Assembly: GCA_001051155.2 (NCBI GenBank)
Contig: JYIP02000004.1
Span: forward strand, 4,334,383-4,398,382
DNA length: 64,000 nucleotides
Reading direction: 5' to 3'
Origin: Chrysoporthe austroafricana
Taxonomy: Eukaryota > Ascomycota > Sordariomycetes > Diaporthales > Cryphonectriaceae
This document shows positions 53,617 through 64,000 of this stretch, piece by piece (positions within the stretch are counted from its first letter, which is position 1; each line of letters starts with the position of its first letter). The translations under genes and the position numbers were made by a program. The notes beneath the pieces are model-generated. The model saw nothing but the letters and a program-made list of their open reading frames with translations, was not told where the DNA came from and made no database searches.

Positions 53617-54494
53617 CTACCGCACATACTTGCTCATGAACCGCTTGTGGAAGTCGCTCCGCAGCATATCATTCACAAACTCCTTGCTCCTCGCCTTGTC
53701 CTCTGTGCCCCTCGCCTGGTTCTTGAACACCACATCGTCGTCCCACCGCCTCTTGACCGTGAAGTCCGGCTTGTTGAGCAGCGGGTTTCCCCTTGCGATC
53801 TCCTTCTCCCTCTGCTCCGCCTCGGCCGCGGCCTTCTCCCTCTCCTCGCGCTCGCGCTTCTCCTGCCGCTCGCGCTTGACCCGCTCGAGCTCCCGCTGCA
53901 GCTCCGCCTCCTCGTCGTCCGAGTCGCTCTCGTCCGAGTCGCTGTCGTCGTCGTCGTCGTCGTCGTCGTCATCCTTGTCCGACCCGCCTGACCCGTCCGA
54001 GTCGTCCGCGTCGATGTCCCGCGTCTCCTCTAATATGCGCCGCCGCTTCGCCTCGGGGTCCTCCTCGTCACCGGCGCCGTCCGCCGCCGAGCCGGGCTCG
54101 AGAAGGCGCTTGGCACCGTGGCCTGCGGAGGCGGGCTCGCCGTCTGTGCTGGGGGCCGCGGGGCCGCCGTGGAGCTTGGCCTGGTGCGCGGCCTCGGCGG
54201 CGAGGAGCTCGGCGCGCAGGTCGCGGGTCTGCTGGTCCGCCGTGCCGCCCTGTCCTGGTTTTCTGCAGGTGGACAGACAGATGTCAGCAGCTGCGATGTC
54301 TGAGGAGATGGACGGGTGACGAGGACATACCGGAACTTGAGCTGTGTGTGCGCGGGCAGGAGCCGCTGGTGGTACGCTGGACCGCGGAGGGCCTCTTTGC
54401 CACGCGCCTGGTGACCTCGTCAGTGTTTTGGATTGATCAGAGGGTGGACGGCAGTTCCTACAGGATCAAAGGTGGGTCTGTGAGCGGTAGTCAT
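53617..54494 (-). CDS. CWC15: Pre-mRNA splicing factor Cwc15/Cwf15
   Basis: Component of the Prp19/NTC complex and active spliceosome. Three exons on the minus strand: 54494-54462 (11 codons), 54407-54331, 54262-53617; introns 54 and 68 nt; 251 residues. It starts [11 protein letters not shown] then [20 protein letters not shown] and QLKFRKPGQGG, the highly conserved N-terminus of the family. The middle has an acidic block with a poly-Asp run from a GTC/GAC trinucleotide repeat (plus strand 53941-53975), then a Glu/Lys/Arg-rich coiled coil ([19 protein letters not shown]). The C-terminus is [20 protein letters not shown] and ends [11 protein letters not shown], again diagnostic. Plus-strand frames here are shadows. 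It is transcribed divergently from RRP45. Confidence 0.95.
53941..53975. repeat. Trinucleotide repeat coding poly-Asp in CWC15
   Basis: TCG/GTC units on the plus strand correspond to GAC codons on the minus strand within the acidic block of CWC15. Confidence 0.8.
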
Positions 54495-54856
54495 CTTGTG
54501 GTTGAGGAAGGGGTGCTGGTCAGGAGAAAGGTGATGCTCAAGGAATGATGGGGTCGAGCGTCTGCCATTGAAAGTTGAGGTTGGCGTCGTCGGTGGTTCG
54601 GGCGTTCCGAGGCTCTGGCGTTTGCTGGCTGGGGCCCCTGTAGATCAGCGCCCACCGCCTGGCAGAACCGGATGCGACCTGCTGTGGCATCCCTGGATCC
54701 CTGCCCTGGAGGCTAGCAGCGAGCTTCCACCCCGCGGCCGAAAAAGATCAGAAGCAGACGGACAACCGTTACCGAAGTGCACGACAACGAACAACTGGCG
54801 ACCCCAGGCATGACTGGTATCACCTGAGGTCTGCCGGGCAGGAGAGAGAATTCAAA
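54495..54856. promoter_or_regulatory. Shared divergent promoter CWC15/RRP45
   Basis: The two start codons lie 362 nt apart on opposite strands, so both promoters must fit here. No clear TATA was seen, as is usual for housekeeping genes. Confidence 0.5.
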
Positions 54857-55821
54857 ATGCCCCGAGAAGCAGAGCCTTCTCTCAACGAGAAGGCGTTCGT
54901 CACGCAAGCCCTCCAGGAGCATCTCCGGCTCGACAACCGCAGCTTCGATGAGTACCGGCCGATCGAGCTCACCTTTGGGGATGAGTACGGCACGGCCGAG
55001 GTCAGGCTGGGAAAGACGAGGTGTGTGAAACTATGCCTGTGTTGCGCTCTATACATTCCTAGGGATCTAACCACGGACGACGACCCAGGGTCCTCGCCAA
55101 AACCTCAGCCGAAGTCACAGTCCCCTACCCAGACCGGCCCTTCGACGGCGTCTTCAACATCGTGACCGAGCTCAGCCCCATGGCCTCACCCGCCTTCGAG
55201 GTGAACCGCCCCACCGAGACCGAGGTGCTCCTCTCCCGCACCCTCGAGAAGACCGTGCGGCGCTCGGGCGCCCTCGACGTCGAGTCGCTGTGCCTGGTCG
55301 CGGGCCAGAAGTGCTGGTCCGTCCGCGTCGACCTGCACGTGCTCGCGCACGACGGCAACCTGACGGACGCGTCGTGCCTGGCGGCCGTCGCCGCGCTGCG
55401 CCACTTCCGCCGGCCCGACACCAGCATGGAGGGCGAGGTGCTGACCGTGTACACGCCCGCCGAGCGGGAGCCCGTGCCGCTGAGCTGGCTGCACTCGCCG
55501 TTCTGCGTCACCTTCAGCTTCTTCGGGGACGACGCCGGGACGGCGCTCGTCGACGCGGGCTGGCTCGAGGAGCAGGTGCGCGTCGGGAGCTGCACCGTCA
55601 GCCTCAACAGGCACGGCGAGATCTGCCAGATCTCGAAGCTCGGCGGCGCCCCGACCGAGGCCGTCGCCCTGCTGCAGTGCACCAACGTCGCGCTGTCCAA
55701 GGCCAAGGAGTTCTCGACGCTGGTGGACCAGAAGCTCGCGGAGGATGCGAAGAGGAGAGACAAGGGGGGCCTGATCGCGGAGCTGTTGTCGGCGGAGAAC
55801 GAGAGGCAGGTCGAGGCTTAG
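54857..55821 (+). CDS. RRP45: Exosome core subunit Rrp45
   Basis: Subunit of the six-membered RNase PH-like ring of the RNA exosome (PM/Scl-75 orthologue) in nucleus and cytoplasm, needed for 3' processing and decay of rRNA, snRNA and mRNA. Exons 54857-55020 and 55089-55821 (intron 68 nt, donor GTGTGT), 298 residues. The N-terminus PSLNEKAFVTQALQEHLRLD and RSFDEYRPIELTFGDEYGTA are typical; after the intron come VLAKTSAEVTVPYPDRPFDG and FNIVTELSPMASPAFE. The second RNase PH-like half has WSVRVDLHVLAHDGNL and DASCLAAVAALRHFRRPD. The subunit is catalytically inactive in eukaryotes. Divergent from CWC15 and convergent with the ARL3-type gene. Confidence 0.95.
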
Positions 55822-56042
55822 ACGAGAAGAAAATTCATGATACCCCCCGGAACGCTCCAGCTTGTCACCTCGAGATTTCCGATGTGCCAGCCGCCTATCT
55901 GTGATAAATGTAGCAGTCGTTGTACGCTGTGCTCGATCGTGCCAAAACATTCGAACTCCGCCGTACCGCCAGCCGTTCTATCCATATCCTGACCCATAGA
56001 TCCGAAGAACTCCTGGACGCCATACACAAGCACCGCCGCATC

Positions 56043-56747
56043 TCACCGCATCACCGGCGGCCTCGACTCTTTGTTCCACTTCACTCTCGACCGCACCCAC
56101 TCGATCGCTTCCCTCACGCCGGTGCCCGTCAGGGCCGACACGGGCAGCACCCGGGAGTCACGGATGCTGCTCGCCTTCTCGCCCTCGAACACCTTCTTGA
56201 CCAGCCCCTCCTTGATCCGGACCACCTCGACGCAGTCCTCCCGGTCCTGCTTGTTCGCCAGCACCAGCACGGGCACGCCCTCCGTCTCGCTGTGCTGCAG
56301 CACGTCCTCCAGCACGAGGCGGCACTCGTCCAGGCGGCCCGTGTGGTCGTGGTCCAGGTTCCCGTCGCCGATGTCCGTGCTGTCGATGATGAAGATGATG
56401 GCGTGGCAGCTCGCGTAGTAGCTCTGCCACAGCCGGCGCAGCGAGTGCTGCCCGCCCACGTCCCAGATCTTGAGGTACATGTCCGGCAGGCTGATGGTCG
56501 ACACGTTCTGCCCGACCGTCGGGACCGTGTTGAGCTTGGGTTCCGGGCTGTCGGGCAGGAAGAGCGACTTAACCTGCTCGTGGAAGGTGGTCTTGCCGGC
56601 GTTGTCGAGGCCGAGGAGAATCACCGAGTACTCTGGCGAAGGGGGGGGTTCGTCAGCTGTGCTTCCGGGTCAGGGTGGGACGGTGGGAGGTCGCGAACCT
56701 TCTTTGCTGGTCGCCAGCAGGTAAAGCCCCTTGGCGAGATGGTACAT
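56043..56747 (-). CDS. ARL3: ARF-like GTPase, ARL3/ARFRP1 type
   Basis: Small GTPase of the trans-Golgi that recruits Arl1 and its golgin effectors. Exons on the minus strand are 56747-56699 and 56632-56043 (intron 66 nt), 212 residues. It starts MYHLAKGLYLLATSKE; the Met-Tyr start fits the known N-acetylation (not myristoylation) of yeast Arl3/ARFRP1. P-loop GLDNAGKTT, switch I TVPTVGQNV, switch II WDVGGQHSLRRLWQSYY, base-recognition NKQD and SALTG are all present. An ARFRP1-like insertion (SPEPKLNT) precedes switch I. The residue after DVGG is Gln, as in active ARF proteins. Convergent with RRP45. The symbol is by subfamily resemblance; note that yeast Arl3 corresponds to human ARFRP1. Confidence 0.92.
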
Positions 56748-57241
56748 CTTGTCATCGGGCCAGGTCCTCGAGGGACCACAAGCTGCTTCGCGATGGAGTT
56801 GGTGAGGGCGGTCGGTGGTGGAAGACAGGGGGCGATCTTTCGTGCCAGGTACCTGGACAAGTACAGCGACAGCAACGAAGGCTGACAACAGGGGTGCCCC
56901 TAGCTGCTCCGTTGAGCCTCAGCGACCCACTGCTAAGCACTGTACCACTGCACGTATATACTTTACTGAGTACTTCCACGTCATGATAGACTCTTCTTCT
57001 TAAACGCAGATAGATCACGTAATACACTTTTGATGGCCCCCGAGGGCTGTCGAGGTATACCTGCGCATGTCCGCCAACTCCCTCAAGTCCTTACCATATG
57101 TACCAGGCTTTTTGTTCCCTTCCTTAATGGCGTCCTCGCCACTGATGCACCCCGCGACCAGGACTCTTGGCTTGTACCTCAGCTGCGCCTGGATTACTCA
57201 GTCTCTGCCCATCCAGTGTCCTTAATCCGTCTTTGATAGGT
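56748..57241. other. Intergenic
   Basis: Upstream region of the ARL3-type gene. No gene recognised. Confidence 0.5.
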
Positions 57242-58076
57242 TGGCCTCCGGCTGCTTGATCTCCTCAGTGCCTCGAGACTGCCACAAATCCGCATTGTCC
57301 AGACAGCAGCTTCTTTTGGGAGGTCTTTGATATATGGGACGCTTGACAGGCCACGTAAGGAGATCCAGTTATTTGAGATCGTCTCATTGCATCCACAGAT
57401 TTCTCTCGCTCTGCACAATGAGTCCCTACGAGATGACCCGGTCTTCAGCGCACTCTCTTATGTCTGGGGCGACCCGGAGGATGTTACAGACATCTAGTCG
57501 ACTATCCGGCTGGCTATCCTTCAATAGTCGCCATGTACCATGTACCAGGCCTTGCTTTTAGATCGGACAGACCAGGCCTTCCTATCCAAGCCGGACCGCG
57601 GCGATGTAGAGAAGTACCTGATCATCTGCGTGGCGAAAGCGTGGCCTGAAGCACTGGCCCGCGACGTCCTCCCCGCGCCTGTCATTTTTAGTTCGTCGTC
57701 TCCGCTTACGATCCAAATACGCTGGGCGGTGCATGTCCGCTGTGGAATTTTACGGATACCTGAAGCATATTTTCAGCACCGCGCGTTGGGTGACGACTAG
57801 AAACGTGAAATGTATTATGGGACGCGCTTGGCGTCGGGATTCGGCGGGCGTATGACTTGGTCTGAAGGAGGGTATATCGGGCTATTCCCTGATGCAATGA
57901 AGGAAGGTGATGAAGTCTATCTACTCAAAGGCTATCATAGATCCGTTGTGCTCAGGCGCGTAGAAAACAAATACATTTCCGTCGGGCCATGCATGATCGT
58001 CGACTTGTTGGGTGGGCAGCCTAAGGCGGAGGTGGAAGAGTGGAAAAGGAGCATTCGGGTGCTGGACATATACTGA
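57242..58076 (+). pseudogene. HET-domain gene relic
   Basis: The N-terminal part is readable from 57242: TLDRPRKEIQLFEIVSLHPQ, then SLALHNESLRDDP and FSALSYVWGDPEDVTDI, where FSALSYVWGD is the first HET motif; a stop follows at 57495. The central HET motifs (the WIDxxCI and DR regions) are missing. From about 57740 the C-terminal end resumes in two successive frames (STARWVTTRNVKCIM; then GYIGLFPDAMKEGDEVYLLK and GYHRSVVLRR, with GPCMIVDLLGG), the usual tail of HET proteins, ending at 58076. An internal deletion plus a frameshift has removed function. It is a different subtype from the 4145 gene. Confidence 0.72.
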
Positions 58077-58760
58077 TGAGGGAGTATGAGACCATGGTCC
58101 TCGCCCGAGCAATGGCCAGAAAAACACATACACTATCGACAGGCCTTATTGTAGCATAGTTGCATGGGTCTGGATGGTTGGAGTTTTTCTGAGACTCGTT
58201 TGCTGTGCAGATGGGAGATGTTCTGCCCCACGTGAAATAGGTGTATATATAGGACAAGGGTAGGGCCAGGCCCGGGCCGCATACTTCATATCTAATCGTA
58301 GGTGGCTTGGGTTCTTCAAGGTCTTCGTAGGCGGCAATCGCGCTGCGATCCGGAGGTTGGCCTATGAGTGGTCTCCCGTGCTTTCTGACGTGGCGTCTCT
58401 TCAGCTGGCGAGTACAGCTAGTTAGGCGGTTTCGGCCAGGAACGTTACGATGAGTGCACCTCTTAATGCCAAGGCGATTTTCTCAGTACGTTTGTAGTTG
58501 CTTTGCGACCAGGATAATGCCCCCAACTGCGTCACCATGCAGATGTAGCTCTACATTCCGCTGACCAGCTGAATAATTATGTCTAGCGTATCTATACATG
58601 ACGTTCAATGTTACCTATATAGGCTTGTTGGCAGAAGCATGCAGCCCGATCCCGTCATTTCCAACGACTGGCCGGCAAGATGAAGAAGCTTGGAATCAAC
58701 ATCGACACACAGACCTGTCACCAGCTCACCTGATCGCGACCATCGTGGCATGTCTTAAAT
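58077..58760. other. Intergenic
   Basis: Promoter region of the following gene. Nothing else recognised. Confidence 0.5.
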
Positions 58761-60550
58761 ATGGCGCCTGCTCCTCTCGAGCCTCAAGTAAGGTGTGTAC
58801 ATCGACAGTCCAGGGCCACGCTCCTTGCAGTGTCCTCGCTGACTTCAAGGCAGATACACGGGTGCAGCGCTGGTGGCCCTACATATCCTCAGTGTCATCT
58901 ACTTCAGCCAGAAGGTGGGCACCAGCCTGCACCACTCATATAAGTCCCTGACGCCGTCTCAAGATGTGAGACTCCGCCTCGACAGGCGAAAGACACTCGT
59001 GCCTGTCTTCGCCGGTCTTGCCTTGCTCAGCTTCTTCACCGCATGCTATGCAACGTTGGCATACGCATCGCTGTCGTTCAATGTTTGGGCAGATGAAAGA
59101 GGGGTTGGGATTTCTCCGAGGTCAGTTCTTCTTGCAAGTACTGTTGTTCGGAAGATTGCTGGTGAATCTTACGAACGTCTCTTCAGCAGCATAGAACAGG
59201 GCTTCGCTACCAACTCCTCGGTCGTCCAGGATGCGTCCCGCGCATACGAGTCCTTCAGCAACATGGTCCGATGGCTGGCAGATACCCCGATTTACCAAGA
59301 CGCCTTCGAAATCGTCGCTGAGAAGGCTCGTCGATTCTGGTGGGGGCAGCAGCTTGATTTGTCGTTGGTCCCCTGGAGTGTGCTCTTGGCCACCGAAGGG
59401 TCCCGCCGCGGCATCTCGAACCTGTTCGCATTTCAATGTCTGGCTCATCTAGTCAACGTATCCTTCGCACAGAATCTCTTCTTCGTGGCCCTCCTCCTCA
59501 CCCCGGCACCTCTGCCGGAAGAGGACCTATCGACGTCCAGGTAAGCTGAGCCCAGGGGCTTCGACGTGTGCCAGTGGCTAATCGCAATGTAGGTTTGCTC
59601 GTATTTGCGATGCCGTCCTCGCGCCCAAGCCGCGCAACTGGGTCCTAAATCCGGGTTTCTTGCTGCTCACGATCCTGGCTAGCTATGGCACTATCTTTCT
59701 TTTGCCTTACGCTGCCGAGACTGAATCTTTCAGTCGAGTGTTGGGTGCATGTCGAGCCCTGACATTCGCCCCCTTAGTGCTGCGAAGCGCCGCACCCGCC
59801 TCGTGGGGGTCTGTCCAGCCGAGCCGCAAGGCCGATTCTGCTTCTGTCGACCTGTTCAGGTTCATGGCGGTAATGAGTGTTATTCTCCACGGCGTGGCTA
59901 CCTTCAGTGGCCTACGGTACAACGTACCTCATGCTTATTACCACCGACATAGTAGATTACTACCTTGGGATATTGAAGAGCGGTCGAGATGGGAACGCAC
60001 TACCACTGCGATTGGAAAATTGTTGGGATCGATGAGAGACCACCCAATTGTTGCTGCCGTCGGCTACGATGTCTTGATCAGTGGGTTGAGCGTTGGCACC
60101 TGGGCAGCTGTCCGGTCTCTAGGAGCAGGTGATATTCTCACATCAGCCGTTCCGCTGTATACCAAGCATGAAATTGTCAACGATACTGGTAGTTCGGATC
60201 AAGTCGAAAACGACGAGGACCATAACAACTCCACAGGTGACTCGGCCTCTGGAGGCGTTCGGCGGAGAGGTGCCAGAAGCCGCAAGTCCAAGGACGATGA
60301 GGAGCACCGGGAGGAGCGACCCGCAACGCGGCGCCGCGGCAGACCTCGCAGATCCAAGTGTGACCCTGAGGAGGAGCCCGGCGACAGCACGTACGATCCG
60401 ACTCCTGTGGTGAAGGTCAGTGCGCAGGGCGATCACATACCGGTTCAGGAAGTGGATCTGGAGGCTGCAGGCCTGGCCTGGGGCCTCATGTCTGTCGGTG
60501 GTCTGGCGCTGGGGAGCGCCGGCGTCTTTGGTGGCGAGTGCCTAGCGTGA
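58761..60550 (+). CDS. Polytopic membrane protein with AT-hook-like tail
   Basis: Predicted 558-residue membrane protein of unknown function. Exons 58761-58792 (MAPAPLEPQV), 58854-59540, 59593-60550; introns 61 and 52 nt, branch GCTGAC in the first; phases agree. About seven or eight hydrophobic spans are visible: GAALVALHILSVIYFSQK, LVPVFAGLALLSFFTACYAT, NVSFAQNLFFVALLLTPAP, FLLLTILASYGTIFLLPYAA, LFRFMAVMSVILHGVATF, IVAAVGYDVLISGLSVGTWA and a final GLMSVGGLALGSAGVFGG. Between the last two lies a 110-residue acidic/basic loop containing RRRGRPRRSK (about residue 486), which matches an AT-hook core (RGRP). No transporter signature was recognised. Similar layout occurs in uncharacterised fungal proteins that sit near secondary-metabolite genes, but no such cluster is present here. 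Confidence 0.8.
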
Positions 60551-62033
60551 TGAACGATCTGAATACTATCGTCACATCTCATATTCGAGACTACATCGCA
60601 CCACGGAACAGACGGTGAAGATGCGCCCGGAAGAGATCTGATCTTGATGGGATGGCATGCAGCTGGACTAGAGAGAATTGTGACAAAGACGGAGAAGATG
60701 CTTGAGCGTTAGTGCTGAGCGGATTTGTGGGTTGGAAATGCACTCCGTATTTGGGCTGGCAATTGGTCAAGTCTGAATAAGGAATTGTAAATCCCTACAA
60801 TAAGTGCTCTGGACACATTCTGCGTTGGCAAGAATGCCACCACCCTACACAGCCTTTTTCGATTGCAGAAGATAGGAATGTAAATAACATATGGGCTTTC
60901 TAAATTTGATTGGTTTCATATCTGGATATAAAGTCATAACTGTGACGCCCTCCCTCTTTCCGTTCCTATAACTACTAGTTGGGTACTTAGGCAGGTATTT
61001 AAAGAGCTTTTTGGCAGAGCAGATTCGTGCGACGTATACCATTCTAACTTCCTCACTGCACTTTGTCCGGTTTGCGAGCCGGAGTGTGACGGCGGGAAAG
61101 TAGACAAACGTCCTCGAGATAGTATCCAACACATGTTGCGTAGGTGTATTCAACGGCCTGGATTCGAAACTTTGAGCCAGGCCTCCTTCAGCTTGTCTCG
61201 TCTGCAGCGCGGCGTTACATCGTCGGTCGCACGCGATTCCCTTGTCTCTCGCTCGCTGTCTTTCCATACGAGGTTGATTCCCCCGTCCCGCGGCCCTCCC
61301 CGGGGGCATCCTGACAAGAACACTGCATGTTTCATTCGGAGAGTCGAGGTCACCGAGTTCGGGGCTCCAGGTCCGCCCGTATGTAATATGATATGTTCAA
61401 ACCAAGGGGGCGAGTTCTTCGGTTCCTTAGCGCTGACGCTGTTTTGGGGCTCTTTCGTGCCGAAGGTGCGGCTGATACCTCTTAAGGCTGTGACTCAGCA
61501 CGCGGCTGTTCCATATTACTGTAAATGCATTTATTGGTATTGGTTCTGATTCTGTGCAGTGACGATTCGCTGCCCGAGTACCCGAGTGGTGATGGATGCC
61601 TCGTCGGGACCGAAGACAAATGGTACGCCACCACCTGGCCGCCCCCAAGCTCAGATCTCTCACCGTACACAAGAGTGAGACAACCATCCAACGCGCCAAC
61701 CCACTTTGTCGTCATGTACTGAGCCTCTCCTTACTGTAGCCTTTTTCTATAGTGGTCCGTATACGCTCGAAGGATCTCTATTCAAGGATGCTGTGTTACA
61801 CGATGTTGTCCATGAATGATTTCCCCGCTAGTAAGAACTATATAAACTCGTCTTCTCTGAGTGTCCCTTCTTGTAAGGTTTTCCTATCTATAAGTCACTT
61901 TGCTTAGAGATCTCCTGTGATAGGATTTCCTCGCTGGTACTTTGTGAGTTATTTCCAAGCCTTCTACGTCTAAGGCATTCTCGTGAAATGACAAACCCGC
62001 CCGACAGGTTAACAAAGAGAAATAATCCTCAAT
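60551..62033. other. Intergenic
   Basis: No gene recognised. An inverted repeat GGCCTGG/CCAGGCC occurs at 61153-61182. Confidence 0.5.
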
Positions 62034-62991
62034 ATGCATGACAATGCATCACCACCGCTTTCCTACCTCTGCGTCCTCCTTCTCGCGGCAGTGGCACCGG
62101 TCAGGTCAACATGCTACTATCCCGACGGCACCATCGAGCCCCACGCAGTGCCCTGCTCGGCCACCGGCGACTCCCAGTGCTGCTCCAGCAGCCAAGGCAT
62201 CTGCCTTTCCAACGGCTACTGCCTGGACTTCCTGCAGCCGTTCGCCCTCTGGAGAGGCTCGTGTACGGATCGCAGCTGGGGCGCAGCCTGCCCGCAGACG
62301 TGCCTTTCAAGTCAGTCTCCACAGGACCCCTTACTCACCAACTCATCGACGTTGCCCCTCCCTAACACCCCCTTTCTTCCACTTCCCTCTCCATACAACG
62401 CTCCATGTCTGCCACGGCACGGCACGGCCACCGCGCTAACAGACGGCCAAAGGCAACGACAGCCAGTCGCACGGCATCCGCATCGACCCGTGGCGCCCCA
62501 ACGCCACGGGCGCGTCCCTCTACTGCTGCGGCGACGCCAACCCGCTCGCGGCCGGCGCGGCCGGCGCGTGCGTTGACGGCGGCGCGCCCTTCGCGCTGCC
62601 CGACGGCACGCCGGTCGTAGGCTTCGCGGCGCTGGCGACGCTGGAGGCGGACGGCCAGGGCGGGTCGTCGTCGTCGCCGCGGGCGGTGGCGGCCGTCGGA
62701 GCCGGCGTCGGCGTGGGCCTCGGCCTCGTGGCGTCCGCCGCCGTCCTGTGGGCGCTGCGCGAGAGGCGCGCCAGGCTGCGCGAGCCGGGCAGGGGCCGCG
62801 GGGACGGAGGAGCGGTGCCGGCGCCGGTGCCGCCGGACTCGGGGTCCTCCTGCCGCCGCGCGTCGCTGCCGAGCTGGCCCGGCCAGGAGCTGCTGCAGAG
62901 CGGGTGGGCGCCCCCGGTGCCGGAGCTGGTCTCGGCGCCGGTGATCTCTGAGATGGACGGGTCCGAGAGGAGGCGGAGCAGACGAGGATGA
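62034..62991 (+). CDS. Cys-rich secreted/type I membrane protein
   Basis: Predicted 271-residue surface protein. Exons 62034-62310 and 62453-62991 (intron 142 nt, branch GCTAAC, acceptor AAAG). A signal peptide (SYLCVLLLAAVAPVRS) leads to a Cys-rich ectodomain: CYYPDGTIEPHAVPC, DSQCCSSSQGICLSNGYCLD, CTDRSWGAACPQTCLS, then YCCGDANPLAAG. One transmembrane helix (AVAAVGAGVGVGLGLVASAA) follows and a basic, Pro-rich cytosolic tail (RERRARLREPGRGRG). The CYYPDG start, the CC pair and the single helix are common to a large uncharacterised fungal family resembling wall sensors or receptors. The ligand is unknown. GC content rises sharply in exon 2. Confidence 0.83.
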
Positions 62992-64000
62992 GAGGTGTGG
63001 GGTGACGTGGTACGGTAGGGCTCCCTCGGAGGGTGGCAGCAGGGTCCAGGCAAGGGTCAGCTCAGTGTATTTGAGCTTTGATTTCCTTCTCTATTCATCC
63101 CCTCCCCAATTTGTTGTTAAATTGTTTTTTTTTTCTTTCTTTCCCTCCAGCTTAGCGCGGCGCATTGCATATAGAAAGATCTTGTGTCCTCTTTCCATCA
63201 TCTGCGCACCGATCTTATCCAGTGCCTGTTCCAGGCCTGCTTCACATCAGCTGGGGTTGGTCCGGACTAGGCCGACGGCAACTAGCGCACCATGCAGCCG
63301 GTATGACTGCAGTGGTGTGCTGCACGTCGGCAGTAGGACGGGTCGAGATTGTCGGATCTGAGCTGCATGCTTACCCATTGGGGGCCTATGAGGATCAAGA
63401 GGCTTCGCAGTAGACTTCGGAAGAGGGTGCACGCGCGGGACGCCCGGTGCCGGGTCTCTGCCGCGCCTGCGATGCTGCGTGCGCACGCAGGTCCTACCTA
63501 ATGGTTCGTTGCCCTCAGGCCTCAAGAGCAACAAGATGATAGCAACTCGGAGGGGACTAGTTGTAGCCGAGTGTCTCTCAAACATAAGCGAGAAAGGGAA
63601 CAGCATTTAAGAGCAACATGGACACAGTCATGCCATCTCAATTTCCGCCCTCTCTCGGCCCCAACGCGGGTGAGCCCACCGGCCGAGGGGAGAAATCCTT
63701 TTCCACGGCGTCACTGAAAGCAGAAGAGACAGCGGATGTGGGGGAGAGAGAGAGAAAAAAATATCGATGGCGAGACAGGCCGCAAACGTCAGAGCTGGTT
63801 CACCTCTGACGGGGAGGGTCGGGAAGCCCGAGTCACGTCCCGGATCTGCACCCACGGGCCCTGCGCCGATCTGGACCCCTGGACCCCGTTCTGGACTCGC
63901 GATGGGAGAATCTGGGGGGAGGGGGGGGAGGCGACGTGTGCGCCTACCTAGTTCCCAGCACACAGCCGGCGCCAGGGCGAAACCGCCGATGTTTAGGCGA
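62992..64000. other. Intergenic to window end
   Basis: No gene recognised. Frames on both strands are low in coding character. Confidence 0.45.

Noticed and set aside
53603..54319. 238-codon Ser-rich plus-strand frame
   Set aside because: Antisense of the charged repeats of CWC15, which is certain from its conserved ends.
63618..63963. Short frames near the right edge
   Set aside because: Frames on both strands overlap and show no domain or splice structure.

Overview
The window is nuclear DNA of a filamentous ascomycete (Pezizomycotina, most likely Sordariomycetes). The evidence is short introns of about 45 to 210 nt with GTRNGT donors and CTRAC branch points, two Zn2Cys6 regulators, HET-domain genes, a DUF3176 protein, a fungal LYS2, and traces that look like repeat-induced point mutation (RIP). 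No species can be named from sequence alone. Joining the exons described below gives uninterrupted frames for fourteen multi-exon genes; several of these models span three to five exons.

Layout. Positions 1-19000 are an accessory, fast-evolving stretch: a regulator in which a GDSG-motif domain runs into a Zn2Cys6 factor (1-2544), a truncated hypothetical gene abutting a RIP-mutated pogo/Fot-type transposase relic (2851-3880), a frameshifted HET gene (4145-6345), a dead serine carboxypeptidase (6754-7632), a broken hypothetical gene (8039-9351), an FHA-kinase gene (10319-12233), an orphan gene (13229-14317), and a DUF3176 membrane protein (16363-18651). Positions 20890-42885 hold conserved genes separated by unusually long GC-rich spacers: PUF3-type Pumilio protein, a single-pass membrane protein, a five-exon Zn2Cys6 factor and LYS2. 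Positions 43998-45183 carry a tandem duplication of a tiny lysine-rich/hydrophobic gene. Positions 46306-56747 are a compact housekeeping block: GPI13, a secreted GDSL hydrolase, an EBP-family protein, CWC15 and RRP45 sharing a divergent promoter, and an ARL3/ARFRP1 GTPase. The last 7 kb return to accessory character: a HET relic (57242-58076), a polytopic membrane protein with an AT-hook-like core, and a cysteine-rich secreted/membrane protein.

The conserved genes serve general functions (mRNA fate, lysine synthesis, GPI anchors, splicing, exosome, Golgi traffic) and do not form one pathway. The items most worth following up are the tandem small-protein genes near 44-45 kb, the GDSG/Zn2Cys6 fusion, the FHA-kinase with an HRDIS catalytic loop next to an orphan gene, the orphan half zinc-cluster exon beside a long GA microsatellite, a G-run island in a 6.3-kb gene-free spacer, and the relics whose disabling changes are nearly all C-to-T or G-to-A.
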